Of a stretch of 64,000 nt of DNA, positions 33,488 through 45,380 are shown one piece after another. Each line of letters begins with the position of its first letter. Positions within the stretch are counted from its first letter, which is position 1. Source of the DNA: Lathyrus oleraceus (taxonomy: Eukaryota; Streptophyta; Magnoliopsida; Fabales; Fabaceae); contig NC_066581.1 in assembly GCF_024323335.1 (NCBI RefSeq), positions 459,751,197 through 459,815,196 of the forward strand. Reading direction: 5' to 3'. A program made the translations under genes and the position numbers. The notes below the pieces were generated by a model that was not told the DNA's origin, searched no databases, and saw only the letters and a program-made list of their open reading frames with translations.

Positions 33488-35769
33488 AAGGCAAAAGAGG
33501 GATTGAAACGAACAACTACGTCTCACGTGATCGTTTGTGCTTTGGATATGACTTGGATAATCTCCGACAGAGATCGATCGGAAGCGTCTTGTTCAGAAGA
33601 CAGAAAGTGCGGAAAGTCTTGAGGACATATGGGGTGTAACCGAGTTGGAACCCGATGAGATCACGGTTTCACATTGCCATTAGGATAGATTTTTCCTTTT
33701 TGTGCGCAATCACCTCTTTTCAGGGTTTGCTTCCTATGTGTTGCTCGGTTTTGAGCCACTTTTTTTTCTTCAGTCAATAAAATGCGTGTTCAGTCGAATA
33801 ATTTTGTTTTTGTCTTCATTACCGCTTTGATTGCGAAAACATCTGTTTACTTTTGATAAGAATACTTGCATATTGAAACATAAAGGTCCCTTCCGATGGA
33901 TGCTTATAAGATTGAAATCTGGAAATCTTATTCGGAAGTTTGAGCGACCTAGGTGTTGAAATGTTGGCACGTCTGGGGCATGCTTTTAACTAACGATCTC
34001 TTGTGCAGGTGCTGTTAGATATGATCACTCACTCGCAGGTTGTGATGTGAAACCTTTTGACAAAAGATCCCCATGGAGTCCAATCAGGGGCAAGGGATAG
34101 AAGAACGGTGAAAGGACGACGAAAGAAGGACGACGATCCTGAATATTAATCAAGAAGACTCTTCAAAGTCTGAGGACTGGAAAGTTTGTATGAATCCCAG
34201 GAGTTCGATCTCCGTGGAGTACGGAGAAGTCGGGAATACAAGGTGATGAATCAGAAAAGTCCAGATGAGTCTGGGAGTTCTCAAAAGTGGAAATTCAACA
34301 CTGTGGTGGGATGGTGAACACTAGTGTTCGACGAGTCGAAGGGAGGTCCGTGTCCAATAGGCCGTATCTCCCTAGTGGGTTTGAGAGTGTCATCTCCCTA
34401 GCAGATTCGAGATCAGTGTCTCCTCAGCAAGTCTGAAGGTTACTGTCTTCCCAGCAGAGGTTGTGTTGATGGTTTTCCCCCAGCGAAGTCCCCAAGCGGA
34501 TCAGGTTCGGTGAAAATTATCCCTAGTAGAGATAAGCATTGTTTGCTCCCCCTAGCAGAGTAATCCCCAAGCAGTTCGGGTTCGATGGAGGTCATCCCCA
34601 GCAAGGGTTGTCTTTCCCCAATAGGGTGGAAATTGACGTGGTATTGAAATCCTCAGCGCAATTCCTGGAGCTCCCCAGTGTTGTCTCTGGAGGAGATGTG
34701 TTTTTATGCATTCATCATTTATATAAGCATAGCATATTGCATCATTAGTGCGTAGCATTTCCATGATCATGGGGCATTGCGCTAAAAAAAACTCATGCAT
34801 CAGCATTGCCGACATATCCATTAGCCCTAGGCCGTGGTGACCAAGAATGGGTGTTGAAAAGAGTTTAGCATCGCGCCATTGGATCGATTTCAGAATTGGG
34901 TTCCCCAGCATGGTTGAGAGGTTGGTGTTTCCCAACAAGTGACTCCTTAGTTGAGTGGGTATCCCCAGCAATGCTACTCCCCACAAAATTGGTAGCATCT
35001 TGCCAGCTTGGATCTATTCCCCTAGCAGATGTGGGTGTGTCTGATCTCTCCATATAGAGTCGACCCCTTAGGCAGAAAGTGTCTACCATTTCCTTCTGCA
35101 CTCCCCACTGAGTTATATCCTCGTGGATGACGGTTGTTTCCGTTCCCTCCCGACACACATAATGGGATGGGTTTTCCCTATTGAGCTCTTTCCTCATTAG
35201 GATGAGTCTTGATTCAGTATGCCTTTTTGGATCGATCCTAAACTGGCTTCCTTATGACTGTCTCTTGTGCTTCCCTGTGGTATAAATGAATAGTTGCTCA
35301 CTAACCGGCACTTATTCATCTTATCCTCAGCAGATTGTGCTGGCCTCTACCTACCAACCGGTAGCTGTAAGTCCTATCTTTGTGGTCTTCTACTTACAAA
35401 CCGGTAGATGTGAATCCTCTTTTCTCCCCTTTGTGGAGTCAACCCTTGTGCTCATCCTAGTCGATGACGGTTACTGTTCCGTGGTTTTCTACCTACTAAC
35501 CGGTAGATGTAATCCCCTCTTTGTGGTTATCATTATCCAGTTTTGGTATTGATATTCCTTTCCCCTTTCGGATATTTGCTTTGATTAAGCAATCTTATCC
35601 CCCAGCGGGTCTTCCCCTTCCTTTTGGATAATTGCTCCCAGTAAGCCATTTTATCCTCAGTGGGTCCTCTTTCATTCACCGTTTGTCGGTAATGTTTGTT
35701 GTTTCCCCTTTTTTGACTGGTCATCTTTGCATACCTAGTCCTGGTATCCCGATGCCTTTCTTTTTGGTT

Positions 35770-36190
35770 GACTTGTCCATTTAACAAGCTACAACCCGGT
35801 TATGGATAATCTTCCATGCGAGTATATTATCTACGTTTTGACGGCTATAGAAAATATGTCTCATGCGCTCTTTGGTCGAAGTTTTGTTCTTCCCAGTCGA
35901 GTAAGATTCGTATTCCTTGTGGAATCGAATGTCCATCCTTTAACAAGTTTGCTTTCGCTCTCTTCAAGATGATGTCGGTCGATTTATCCATTTAACAAAC
36001 TACAACCCGGTTATGGATAATCGTCCATGCGAGTATATTATCTACGTTTTGACGGCTATAGATAATATATCTCATGCGCTCTTTGGTTGAACCCTTTGTT
36101 TGTTTCCCCAACTTAGTAAGATTCGTATTCCTTGTGGAATCTAATGTCCATCCTTTAACAAGATTGCTTTTCTAGCCCTCTTCAGGATGA
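35770..36190 (+). repeat. 211-bp direct duplication in E 3' UTR
   Basis: ACAACCCGGTTATGGATAAT occurs at 35791 and 36002 and the similarity continues for about 200 bp (GCGAGTATATTATCTACG, GATTCGTATTCCTTGTGGAA). Confidence 0.85.
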
Positions 36191-36589
36191 TGAGTGTTTT
36201 GGAACACAAACCAATTCACGCTTTGGTCGGTCACCTGTTTCGTGCCTACAACCCGGTATCCTTGGTGTTCCTTCCTGTCTGCTCCCTGTCGTGACCATGA
36301 TCTCCAGTGAGTTACCTCTCCGTTGGTTTCGATAAACGCTGAGTTTTTCCTATTCGTCCGTTGATGTCTAGTTGTAGTTTCCCCACAGGTCATCTGTTGA
36401 TGTCTGTTCTTCTCTCCGTTGGTGTCGATAAACGTCGAGTTTTTCCTAGTTGTCCGTTGACATCTAGTTGTATCCTTCCCACAGGTCATCCATTGATGTC
36501 TGTGTCACCTCTCTGTTGGTTTCGATAAACGTTGAGTTTTTCCCAATCGTCCGTTGACGTTTGGTTGTGTTAACTTTTCCCCAGTGGGT

Positions 36590-36880
36590 CTCCTTCTCCG
36601 TTGGTGTCGATAAACTTCGAGCTTCTCCTTCTCCGTTGGTGTCGATAAACGTCGAGCTTCTCCTTCTCCGTTGGTGTGGATAAATGTCGAGCTTCTCCTT
36701 CTCCGTTGGTGTCGATAAACGTCGAGTTTCTCCTTCTCCGTTGGTGTCGATAAACGTCGAGTTTCTCCTTCTCCATTGGTGTCGATAAACGTCGAGTTTC
36801 TCCTTCTCCGTTGGTGTCGATAAACGTCGAGCTTCTCCTTCTCCGTTGGTGTCGATAAACGTCGAGCTTCTCCCGTTCGT
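36590..36880 (+). repeat. 35-bp tandem array, about eight copies
   Basis: TTGGTGTCGATAAACGTCGAG-type units start at 36601, 36636, 36671, 36706, 36741, 36776, 36811 and 36846, an exact 35-bp period. Looser copies with TTGGTTTCGATAAACG flank it (36310-37060). Since 35 is not a multiple of three, antisense ORFs there show a 35-residue repeat made of three units; they are artefacts. Confidence 0.93.
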
Positions 36881-37359
36881 CCGTTGACGTCTGGTCGAGT
36901 TTTCCCATTCATTCGTTGATGTCTAATCTACCTCTCCGTTGGTTTCGATAAACGTTGAGTTTTTCCCATTCGTCCGTTGACGTCTGGTTGTATCCCTTTC
37001 TTTCCCATTCATTCATCAATGTCTGGTTACCTCTCCGTTGGTTTCGATAAACGTCGAGCTTTTCCTAGTCGTCCGTTGGCGTCTAGTTGTGATTTCTATT
37101 CCCATTCATCGTCCTTCGATGTCTGGATGTGGTTCCTTTTTCTGAAAAAAAAGTCATAATCCCCCAGTGGAGTCGTGGGTAGACATCTTGTCTGGTTCAG
37201 TGACAAATATCAGTTCCCAGTGGAAGCGTCTGGTGGTGAATTTTCCTTTCTTGGATCCCCTGCGGAGTGCAAATTTCTACGGTTCTTTGGTATTCAATCC
37301 CTGTTTACCCTGAAAGTCTGACAACCATTGCTCTCATCCATTCGGGTTCCCAGTTGATT

Positions 37360-37372
37360 GAATAGGGGCAGC
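37360..37372 (+). other. E polypurine tract
   Basis: GAATAGGGGCAGC directly before the 3' LTR. Ogre-C has AAATAGGGGCAGC at the same place (45367-45379, minus). Confidence 0.88.
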
Positions 37373-40300
37373 TGTAGCACCTCAAATTTTCACCTCCCAT
37401 TTGTACATACATTTTCATTTTGGGTCATTAACATTGCATTGTTCATTACATAGTTCATTGCATGTCATCAGTCAAGACTGGTCAGGAGATCCAGTTGTGC
37501 AAGCAAGCCAGTGCATTTCCTATGGAAGCAAAGCTCTAGGGTTGGACCATTAAGTTCATGTGACCTAGGGATCATTTTTAAGTGGTTTGGCCAAAGGTTG
37601 GATGCTCAAAGCTCATCAGTTAAGATGCAATTCATCTGAAACCTTAGAAAGTCAACCAAAGTCAACTATCAGTTCAATCATGGATTTGAAGGTGGGAGAT
37701 GGTTAGAGAGGCCTCATTCATGTCCATGTAAGTCTCATTTGACATTTCAAACATCAACAATGAAGAATTTGAGGTCAGATGAAAAGTTTCCAAAAATAGT
37801 AAGTGACCTGTAATTTGAAACTGCCAAAAATGGAAAGGTTTTCTCCTCAAGATTACATGACCAAGAAAGCTTCAAATGAAATTTTGTCCAACATGAAAGT
37901 TGAAGATCTTGTTCTCCCATTTCCAAAAAGTCCAAGATCATGAATTTCTCATGTATGGTTGAAGAGATATGGATCAATCATGGCCAAGTATGGATTGAAC
38001 TTCAAAAGTGCATAACTTTCAAACCAATGCTCCAAATCATGTGGCTCTTTTTGCTAAATTCTTGTCATGACCTATAATTTCACAATCTTGCATCACAAGC
38101 CATGCATTCTCATCACATAATTATTTGATTTTTCACTTGATTTTTGGATGGAATTTTCAAATTTAAAAATAATGCATTGTTTACACATGGCAACACTTGC
38201 ATTGGCTTCCAAACAGAATTTCAAGTGAGTTCAAGCCCAAATACGTGCACTGTTCCATTCATTTCATGCATAGGGGTGCATTATCCAATTTACACTTACA
38301 CCCTCATATTTTGCTAATCCATTTGCCATTGGCCTAAACCTGATTAAGGACATGATTAGGAGGGAGTATAAAGTACAAACCCTAACAGATTTCAGCATTA
38401 ACACTTCACAATTTCCAGATCTGAAAAATTTCACACATTGTGCTCTCAAACTTTTCTTCAATTTTATTCATACACCTTGCCTTGTTCTTGATCAAATCAT
38501 CATCCATGAGCATTGTGGAGCATAGTTGAAGCAGGATCCAAGGAATTTCGTGCAGATTTGAAGATGTTGAAGCTTGCATTCATCCATGGCAGTTGGAGAT
38601 TCGAGCAAGATCAAGCACGATTAACATTCAAACCTTCCTCCATTCATTCATCCAAGAGCTTATGAAGATCTGTTTCTACTTTCCAAGGCCTAAATCCATT
38701 GATTTCACTTCTGCATCTTCTTGAAGGATAAGAAGCATATGGCCATGAGGGGATTGATTTACATTGCTTGAGTTGGATTCTTTGGTTGATGTTCACTAAT
38801 CTTGATTTGTTTTGTAGGTTGATGTTAGCTCATTTGAGCTTGAGCTTGTGTCTTGCACCTTGTTGCATTGCTTGTCTGTTTGACTGTTGATGTTGACTAT
38901 TGTTTGTCTGTTTGACTTTTGACTTGTATACTGATTGAGTTAGATTTTTTTCAGGTACATTTAGTTGCTTAAGTTCATTGTGAACTTGCTTTTTCTTTGC
39001 TTGGTTGCTTAACCATTTGAGGTATAACTCACTGACTTCATGTAGTCTGGAAGACCTGTCCTGTTACTTGGGCAGGCACCTATCTGAAGCCCTCCTTAAG
39101 AGGCAATGCTTGTGTTTGTTTATTTTTGTGCCAAGCAGGAAAAGACCTCTTATGAGGCAATTGGCAGATAAAAGAGATGTGCAATCCATCTCCTGCTAGT
39201 CAGTGTGTCATCCACTTTGCTCACACACATTGTGTTGATGCATTGTGGATAATAACCCAAGATCCTTGTTGTGTCTGTCATATGTGGATAGAAGAGTTCG
39301 CACTTTCTGAACTCCCACAATTTCATTTGTCTGAAGCTCTCCCATGCCAGGGATAAAAGCTGTGAAGTCTTATCTTCACTTCCCATTTCATCTGCTTCAC
39401 CCTCACTCTCAATGTTAGGGTTAAGAGCTAACATCACCCTGTTACAGTGGCTTATTTGTCGAGGTTGACATGACCCCTCGACTAAAGCTTAACCTTGTGT
39501 GAGCCCATCTGTTTGCATATAGTGTGTGATATTTGTGCTTGTGTTTACTCAGTTGCTGTTTAGGATAGCTTGCTCCCTGTGCAAGTTAGGTAGAAACTTC
39601 AACCTAGGACCATGGTGAATTTACATTATAACTATTAGGCTCGAGTCAGTCTCCCTTCTAGTATGTCATTTCCCAGTCTCTTGTTAGGTTAGATGTTCTT
39701 TCCCTGCGTAGGGGAACTACGTCGCCCTGATCCTCATACCAGATGAGGTACGTAGGCAGGAGATGAGCAGATCTCTCCGGGCGCCCTTTTGTTTTGTTTG
39801 TGTGAGTTGTTTCTCCTTTTCTGGTTGGAGTCTGACATAAGTCCAGCGATTGGCAGTTGGTTTCCTGTGTGTGCTTGTTGGTTCGGAGTCTGATGTAAGT
39901 CCAGCGATTGGCATTCGGTTTCCATGTTTGCCTGTTTGTGTGGAGTCTGACATAAGTCCAGCGATTGGCAGTCGGTTTCCTGTGTGGTTTTGTTTGGCGT
40001 GTGTTAGCCGAGCTTCGAGTGCTCTGATTCTTCTTTAGTCCAAGAAGATACGTATGCATAGGATGCGATATCCTAGCGAGCACGTTTCCCCTGTCCCGAA
40101 CTACGTCGACTCTGATGTCTGTGCCTGACAGACTACGTAGGCCCAGGATGCGATATCCTGCCGAGTCAGTTTCTGTTGTCGTTTCTGTGTCTCTTTTCAG
40201 CCTTGTGTGTGATGTTTGAGCAGTTTTTAGCAACCTTTATCCTTTCTTTTGTGCGTGGATCCCGTCGAGTACGACGGATGCGTAGGGGTGCTAATACCTT

Positions 40301-40462
40301 CCCTTCGCATAAACGACTCCCGATCCCATCTCTCTCTGGTCGCGAGACCATGTTTTTTCCAGGTTTACTTCGAGCGTTTCCTTTCCCTCTTTTGGGATAA
40401 ATAACACACGGTGGCGGCTCTGTTGTTTTCATTTTCCCGCCGTTTTTTCGCGTAATGCGACA
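37373..40462 (+). repeat. E 3' LTR (3090 bp)
   Basis: Same length and ends as the 5' LTR, at a constant offset of 11,759 bp. About 60 scattered substitutions and no net length change are visible by eye. Confidence 0.95.
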
Positions 40463-40467
40463 GGAAG
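40463..40467. repeat. Target-site duplication of E, right copy
   Basis: GGAAG immediately after the last CA of the E 3' LTR. Confidence 0.92.
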
Positions 40468-43400
40468 GTGTTAGCACCCAAAGTGTCCTAGGTACTCCCA
40501 GGGAGCCCTTTTTGTGTGCATATGTATTTTGTACAAAGTGATGTTTACAAATAAATAGAATGGGGGGATGAGAAAAGAATTCATTAATTATATTTTTATG
40601 TTTGACAAAACCTTCGGTCTGGTGCCTAAGTACCAACATAAAAATGAGGGATCAAAACCTCGTAGTTCGTGCTATAAACTTCAAAATGAGTGTGTTGGTT
40701 TTAACAAAATTTAAGTTTGAAAGGCACAAAGGCCTGAAAAGGATTTGAATGAGTTAGTTCTTTTTTGGCTTTTTGAAAGTTTAAGTCAAGTATAGTTAAG
40801 TTTATTTACAAGTTTGATTTAAGAAAATAAGTTTGAAAATGCAATAGCATAAGGCCAATATTTCTATGTTTTGCAAAAATGGTCAAAGTTTAGAACAAAA
40901 GTAGTTCACACAAAGAAGGTTTTGAAAATGGAGGGAGAGATTTTGAAATTAAAGGAATGGGGAGAAGATGAAGAGACTATCCTATGCACAAAAATATAAA
41001 AGTTTAGAGTTGAAAAGATCTGACCAAATGGGTAGCAATCCAATAGACAAGTATGTCAATAGAAACCCAGAATTCCCTTGGACTTTTAGAATCAAACCAC
41101 ACACAAATGCACAATTATATCAATCTTGAAGAGCAAAGGAATAAAATAAAGATGGCCTCATCCAAGCTTATCCACTTCATGATCTTCTTCAAAATAGCCC
41201 ATGTAGCAGATGAATTCGACAAGCCACAGGTTCAAGATAACAGCTTTAACAATGATCAATGTTGCAGATGAATCTTAGAGAGATCTTCAAAGATGTATCA
41301 GATGAAATTCAAATTTGCAAGCATTTGGTTCTTTAACAAATTTGCATTGGCCAAGTCCATTAGCAAAGGAATTTTGCCTAAGTTCTAAGTCCAATTGGTC
41401 CACAGATCAAGCCAGTAGTCCACACAAAAGTTTTTTAGGGTTTTTGTTGTTATTACGTTCATTAATGGTCAAAGACCACACAAACAAGCAAAGTAATACA
41501 AAACAAATATATCACACGATATGGTCCAAATGGACAAAGTGAAAATTAAATTAACATAAACAATTAGAATGATATGTATAATGGAAAATGATAATAAAGT
41601 GCTAAAAGTAAATTGTATTAAAGTAAAAGCTTGGAAGTAAAATTTAATAGTTAGTAAGTTAGAGGTTAGTTTTGTTTTGCTTTTGATTTCAAGACATTCT
41701 TTGGAGAACACTCAACCCATTTGCCACAAGCATGGATCCTTGAACCAAAACATCTTCCAAAGGAAGGAAAGAAGGCCAAGTTTCCAAACAATACCATGGA
41801 AGAGGGGAGACTTACAATCTCACTAACTAGAATGCTTATAGCTTTTATGTCACAAATTTAGCGCTATGTTAAGCAATCGTAATTGGACTTATGTAGAAGT
41901 CATAACTATTTGAGGTCGGGCAATAGACTTTTGGTGTTAATGCATGTTGGAGACATAGTATTATGAACTATGCTCATTAAACATACCACACACAAAAAAT
42001 ATGCAAAAGGTGTGGCCTAATGTCATCCATACCCATGTTAATCTTTCAATCAACTTGCATTAGGACTTTGAGATGTCATTGGCCAAATGGAAATTGATGA
42101 ATGAAGAAGGGGAATTAGATGAAGGGGAAGGAGATGAATGAGATCACAAATTGGTCAAATGAGGACTTTTACCAAATTAATATCATTCATTCATTTTGGG
42201 AGATGGAATGTGCATTCCATCAATCCCCTAAATCCAATGATATTAACTTAACAAAGTCAAATCAACCTTGACCAAGACCCAACAATAAATAAGAAACTCA
42301 AACAAGTCAATTCAAGTGGTCAACACAATTAAAATGACATTTATTAAATTAAAAATAATAAAGTAATGCATTAAATTCAAATATGTTTGGTCCAATTCCT
42401 AAAATCTCATCAAAACACCAAATAAATGGCCATGAGATTTATCATAGGTCAAGCAAGGTCAACGAACCTTGGAGAAAAAATTTCATAATTTTTAGACATT
42501 TAAAAATATTTTTCAACAATTAAAAACAAATGAAAAATCAATTAATTCAGGAAAAATATTAATAATGATCCAAAAAATAATTTTAATTCAAAATATGAAA
42601 GAGAAATATATTTGAATTTTTTTGGTGAAAGTCCCATATTTTTTGGATCAATATTGAATTTAATATGAGTTATTGAAGAAAATGCAATTAAAACTAAAAT
42701 CAGAAAATTCTAAATTACGTGGACCATCAGATCTCCCTCATTAATTGAGGTGGCAGAACTGATGATCCAAAACGCGCGTTCCACATCTTCCTTAGTTAAC
42801 CGCGCGGCACAGATGGTATTTAAAATAAACGCTTCAGATTAAAACGTGAGAAGAAGATCCTATGGTCCAGATGCAAGACACATCATCGCCGGAGCCAGAG
42901 CTCCGGTCATCTTCCCCGGTGAGCTTCACAGGACTGGTCAAGATGAACCATCATCAAAATAAAAATAGGGACATGATCTTGAAGAAAAAATGGTAATGAG
43001 CTCGAATCTGACCTCCAATTATTCCAATTCCAAATATATTGAGAGATATGAGGAATTGAAAATTGAGGTGTATGATCTGAGTTGCTTCGATTTGACCTCA
43101 AAGCAACTCAATCTTCTTGCCTACATTGGTAGGACTTCAGACAACCAAAGAATCAATGAAATTGAGCAACAATTTAAGAGAATCGAAGAGTTTAAAATTT
43201 CTGCAAATTACCTTCAATGGAGGTTTGAACACGATGGATCTTGATCTGAATTGTGATTTGCTTCACTTCAATTGCTTGCAGGAAGGGAATGGAAAGGTTT
43301 AGAAGAAATGGACTCCTGGAGAATTGAATTCCAAAACAGTGGAGATTCAAGCTCAAATTCAAATGAATTTATCAGGTTTATCCTATGAGACTGAAGGGTT

Positions 43401-43915
43401 TGAAGAGAGGGATCAAAGTTGGCGCAATGGTGTTTGTAATTCTGAGCATAAGGGCCTTAATTCATAGCCAAATGCATGTGATATTTGCACACTCTCTCCA
43501 CATTCCAAAATTGGCAAAATGATGATATAATGGTGCATGGGCGCGCATCTGCCCATGAAATGATGGTTTGAAGGACCAAATTGAAGATCAGATGCTTTGG
43601 AGATTGATTTGATTGCAAGGCAACAGAACATTGATGCTTGAAGTTGGATCCATGCCAAATGATATCAGCCTGTTTAAGCCATGCGCAGCCTATGCATTTC
43701 TCATCCAAAATGAATGAATTTGAGCTCTTTGTAAAGGTGAGATCAAGAGGAACAAGTTTGATGTATAACACTTTTTCATTTGGAGCTTGGAACTTGGAGA
43801 AATTTGAGGTGGAAGTTTGGAAAAATTTGAGACATCAAAAATTTTCTAAGTGTCAAGCCATATGTATCAATGTTCCACCTTGCTTAACTTTTTATAGGAG
43901 CTTCAAATGAGAAAA

Positions 43916-44700
43916 GTGTCTTCATCAAAGTTGTATCTCTACCATTTCATGTCATTTGGATTAGAAATGATAGAGTTATGCATTTTTGATGTTTGGAAAA
44001 ATCACTTGATCAATGGTATAGGTCAAAATTGACCTATAATGTAGCCTCATATCACATGCTCAAAAAAGTTGAATTATCTCCCACTCCAAACGTGAAAGTT
44101 GAATTAGACACATTGAATTTGATTTTTAAACATGGAAATCTTTCATCTCATAAAAATTGAGCAAGTTATGGCCTTGGGAAGTTGACTTTGAAATTAGGGT
44201 TTAGACAAAATGACCTATAAGGATTCAACATAGAAAATGATTTTCCAAGCAAAACTAGCTCTAGATCTCAACATGAAAGTTGTTTAAAATGTCATTTAGT
44301 GTCTTCATCAAAGATGTAGCTATCTCAAAGACCTTCAAAATGTTCACCAATTTCATGTCATTTGGATTTGAAATGATAGAGGTATCCATTTTTGAAGTTT
44401 GGAAAAATCACTTGATCAATGGTATAGGTCAAAAGTGACCTATACTGTAGCCTCATATCACATGCTCAAAAAAGTTGAATTAGCTCCCACTCAAAACATC
44501 AAAGTTTAAGTAGACACATTGAATTTTATTGTGAAACATGGAAATATTTTATCTCATAAAAATTGAGCAAGTTATGGCCTTGGGAAGTTGACTTTCAAAT
44601 TAGGTTTTAGACAAAATGACCTATAATGCTTCAACATAGAAAATGATATTTCAAGAAAAACTAGCTCTAGGTCTCAACATGAAAGTTGTTTGAAATGTCA
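43916..44700 (-). repeat. 383-bp tandem duplication inside LTR B
   Basis: GTGTCTTCATCAAAG occurs at 43916 and 44299; similarity continues through GGTCAAAAKTGACCTATA and CATATCACATGCTCAAAAAAG to about 44700. LTR H has one copy (about 16050-16430), so the duplication arose in the B line. Confidence 0.88.
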
Positions 44701-45366
44701 TTTAGAGTGAGTTTACGCTTAGAATAATTTTCATATGGTGACAATTGTAGGAGATAGGGTCTAGGGAGACCCAATTTTGATCAGATGAATTCATCTGGCC
44801 AACCACCATCAACCAACTTGCTAATTTCCAATTCTCTTGACTTTCTTATCTCATGGTAGATCATATATGCATAAGATGATGAATTTTGAAGTGTCCCTTG
44901 AGAAATTTGATCAATTGGTGTGATAGCTTGTTGGAGAAGTTACTCAAGATACCCAGTCAAACTAGGGTTTCCAAGGCAAATCACCCACAAACTCTTGAAG
45001 CAAACTTGATGAATATATCATTTAGAGATAAATGGGATTCATATATGATGTTCATAACCATTCTTGAATCAATTCATGGTTGTGCTCTTTGTTCATGAGG
45101 GTCTCAAACCCTAGATGTGATCTTGATGAATCAATGAGATCATGCCCTACCTACAAAAGGGTTAGGAAAATACAAAGACATATTTTTGGTATTTTAGTTA
45201 GTGAAATGATAAAATACAAGTATGATATAACCACAAAGTGCTTGGTGATCTCTCCCAAAACAAACCCAATAAAAAGGGATAAGGAGGATACCAAGATATG
45301 ATCCAAATGCTAATGCTTATGATGGAAATGCATGAGGGATCTTAGGGTCAAAATTGGGGTCTTACA

Positions 45367-45380
45367 GCTGCCCCTATTTA
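45367..45380 (-). other. Ogre-C polypurine tract
   Basis: The minus strand reads TAAATAGGGGCAGC directly before TGTAAGACC of LTR B. It marks LTR B as the 3' LTR of the body on its right. Confidence 0.88.

Larger units (their letters stand above)
33488..37359 (+). other. E 3' UTR with several repeat blocks
   Basis: Non-coding, 3.9 kb. It holds CCCAGCAGAG/CCCCAGCRAAG phrases (34380-34640), YTACYAACCGGTAGMTGT phrases (35350-35510), a 211-bp direct duplication (about 35770-36190) and the 35-bp tandem array (36590-36880). Reverse-complement blocks match the Ogre-A and Ogre-C 3' UTRs (for example ATACTCGCATGGARGATTAT). Variable, repeat-rich 3' UTRs are known for Ogre/Tat elements. Confidence 0.75.
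25614..40462 (+). mobile_element. Element E: Ogre/Tat-related LTR retrotransposon with deleted coding region
   Basis: A complete insertion of 14,849 bp: LTR 25614-28703, PBS 28706-28723, decayed gag-pol remnants 29855-33290, 3' UTR with tandem repeats to 37359, PPT 37360-37372, LTR 37373-40462, and 5-bp target duplication GGAAG. Both LTRs are exactly 3090 bp and differ at roughly 60 sites by eye (about 2%), which points to a fairly recent insertion. The coding region has lost gag capsid, most of RT, aRH and the integrase core. Yet LTRs, PBS and PPT look sound, so it was probably moved by proteins of another Tat element. It lies in LTR B in opposite orientation. Confidence 0.95.
40463..45366 (-). 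repeat. LTR B, main part (shared by Ogre-C and Ogre-D)
   Basis: On the minus strand it starts TGTAAGACCCCAATTTTGACC at 45366 and runs to 40463, where E interrupts it (40463-40467 is the right GGAAG duplication). With 25420-25613 the LTR is about 5.09 kb. The right side has a PPT (45367-45380) and the left side a PBS (25393-25410). The TATA region near 43460-43475 is degenerate compared with LTRs A and H. It includes a 383-bp tandem duplication. Confidence 0.92.

Noticed and set aside
36590..36880. CRISPR-like array
   Set aside because: Units are contiguous tandem copies without unique spacers, in a plant retrotransposon 3' UTR.
36505..36912. Antisense ORFs of 135 and 112 codons with a 35-residue repeat (FIDTNGEGEARRLSTPTEKEKL)
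   Set aside because: The repeat is the 35-bp DNA array read in three frames; codon-independent, inside a 3' UTR.
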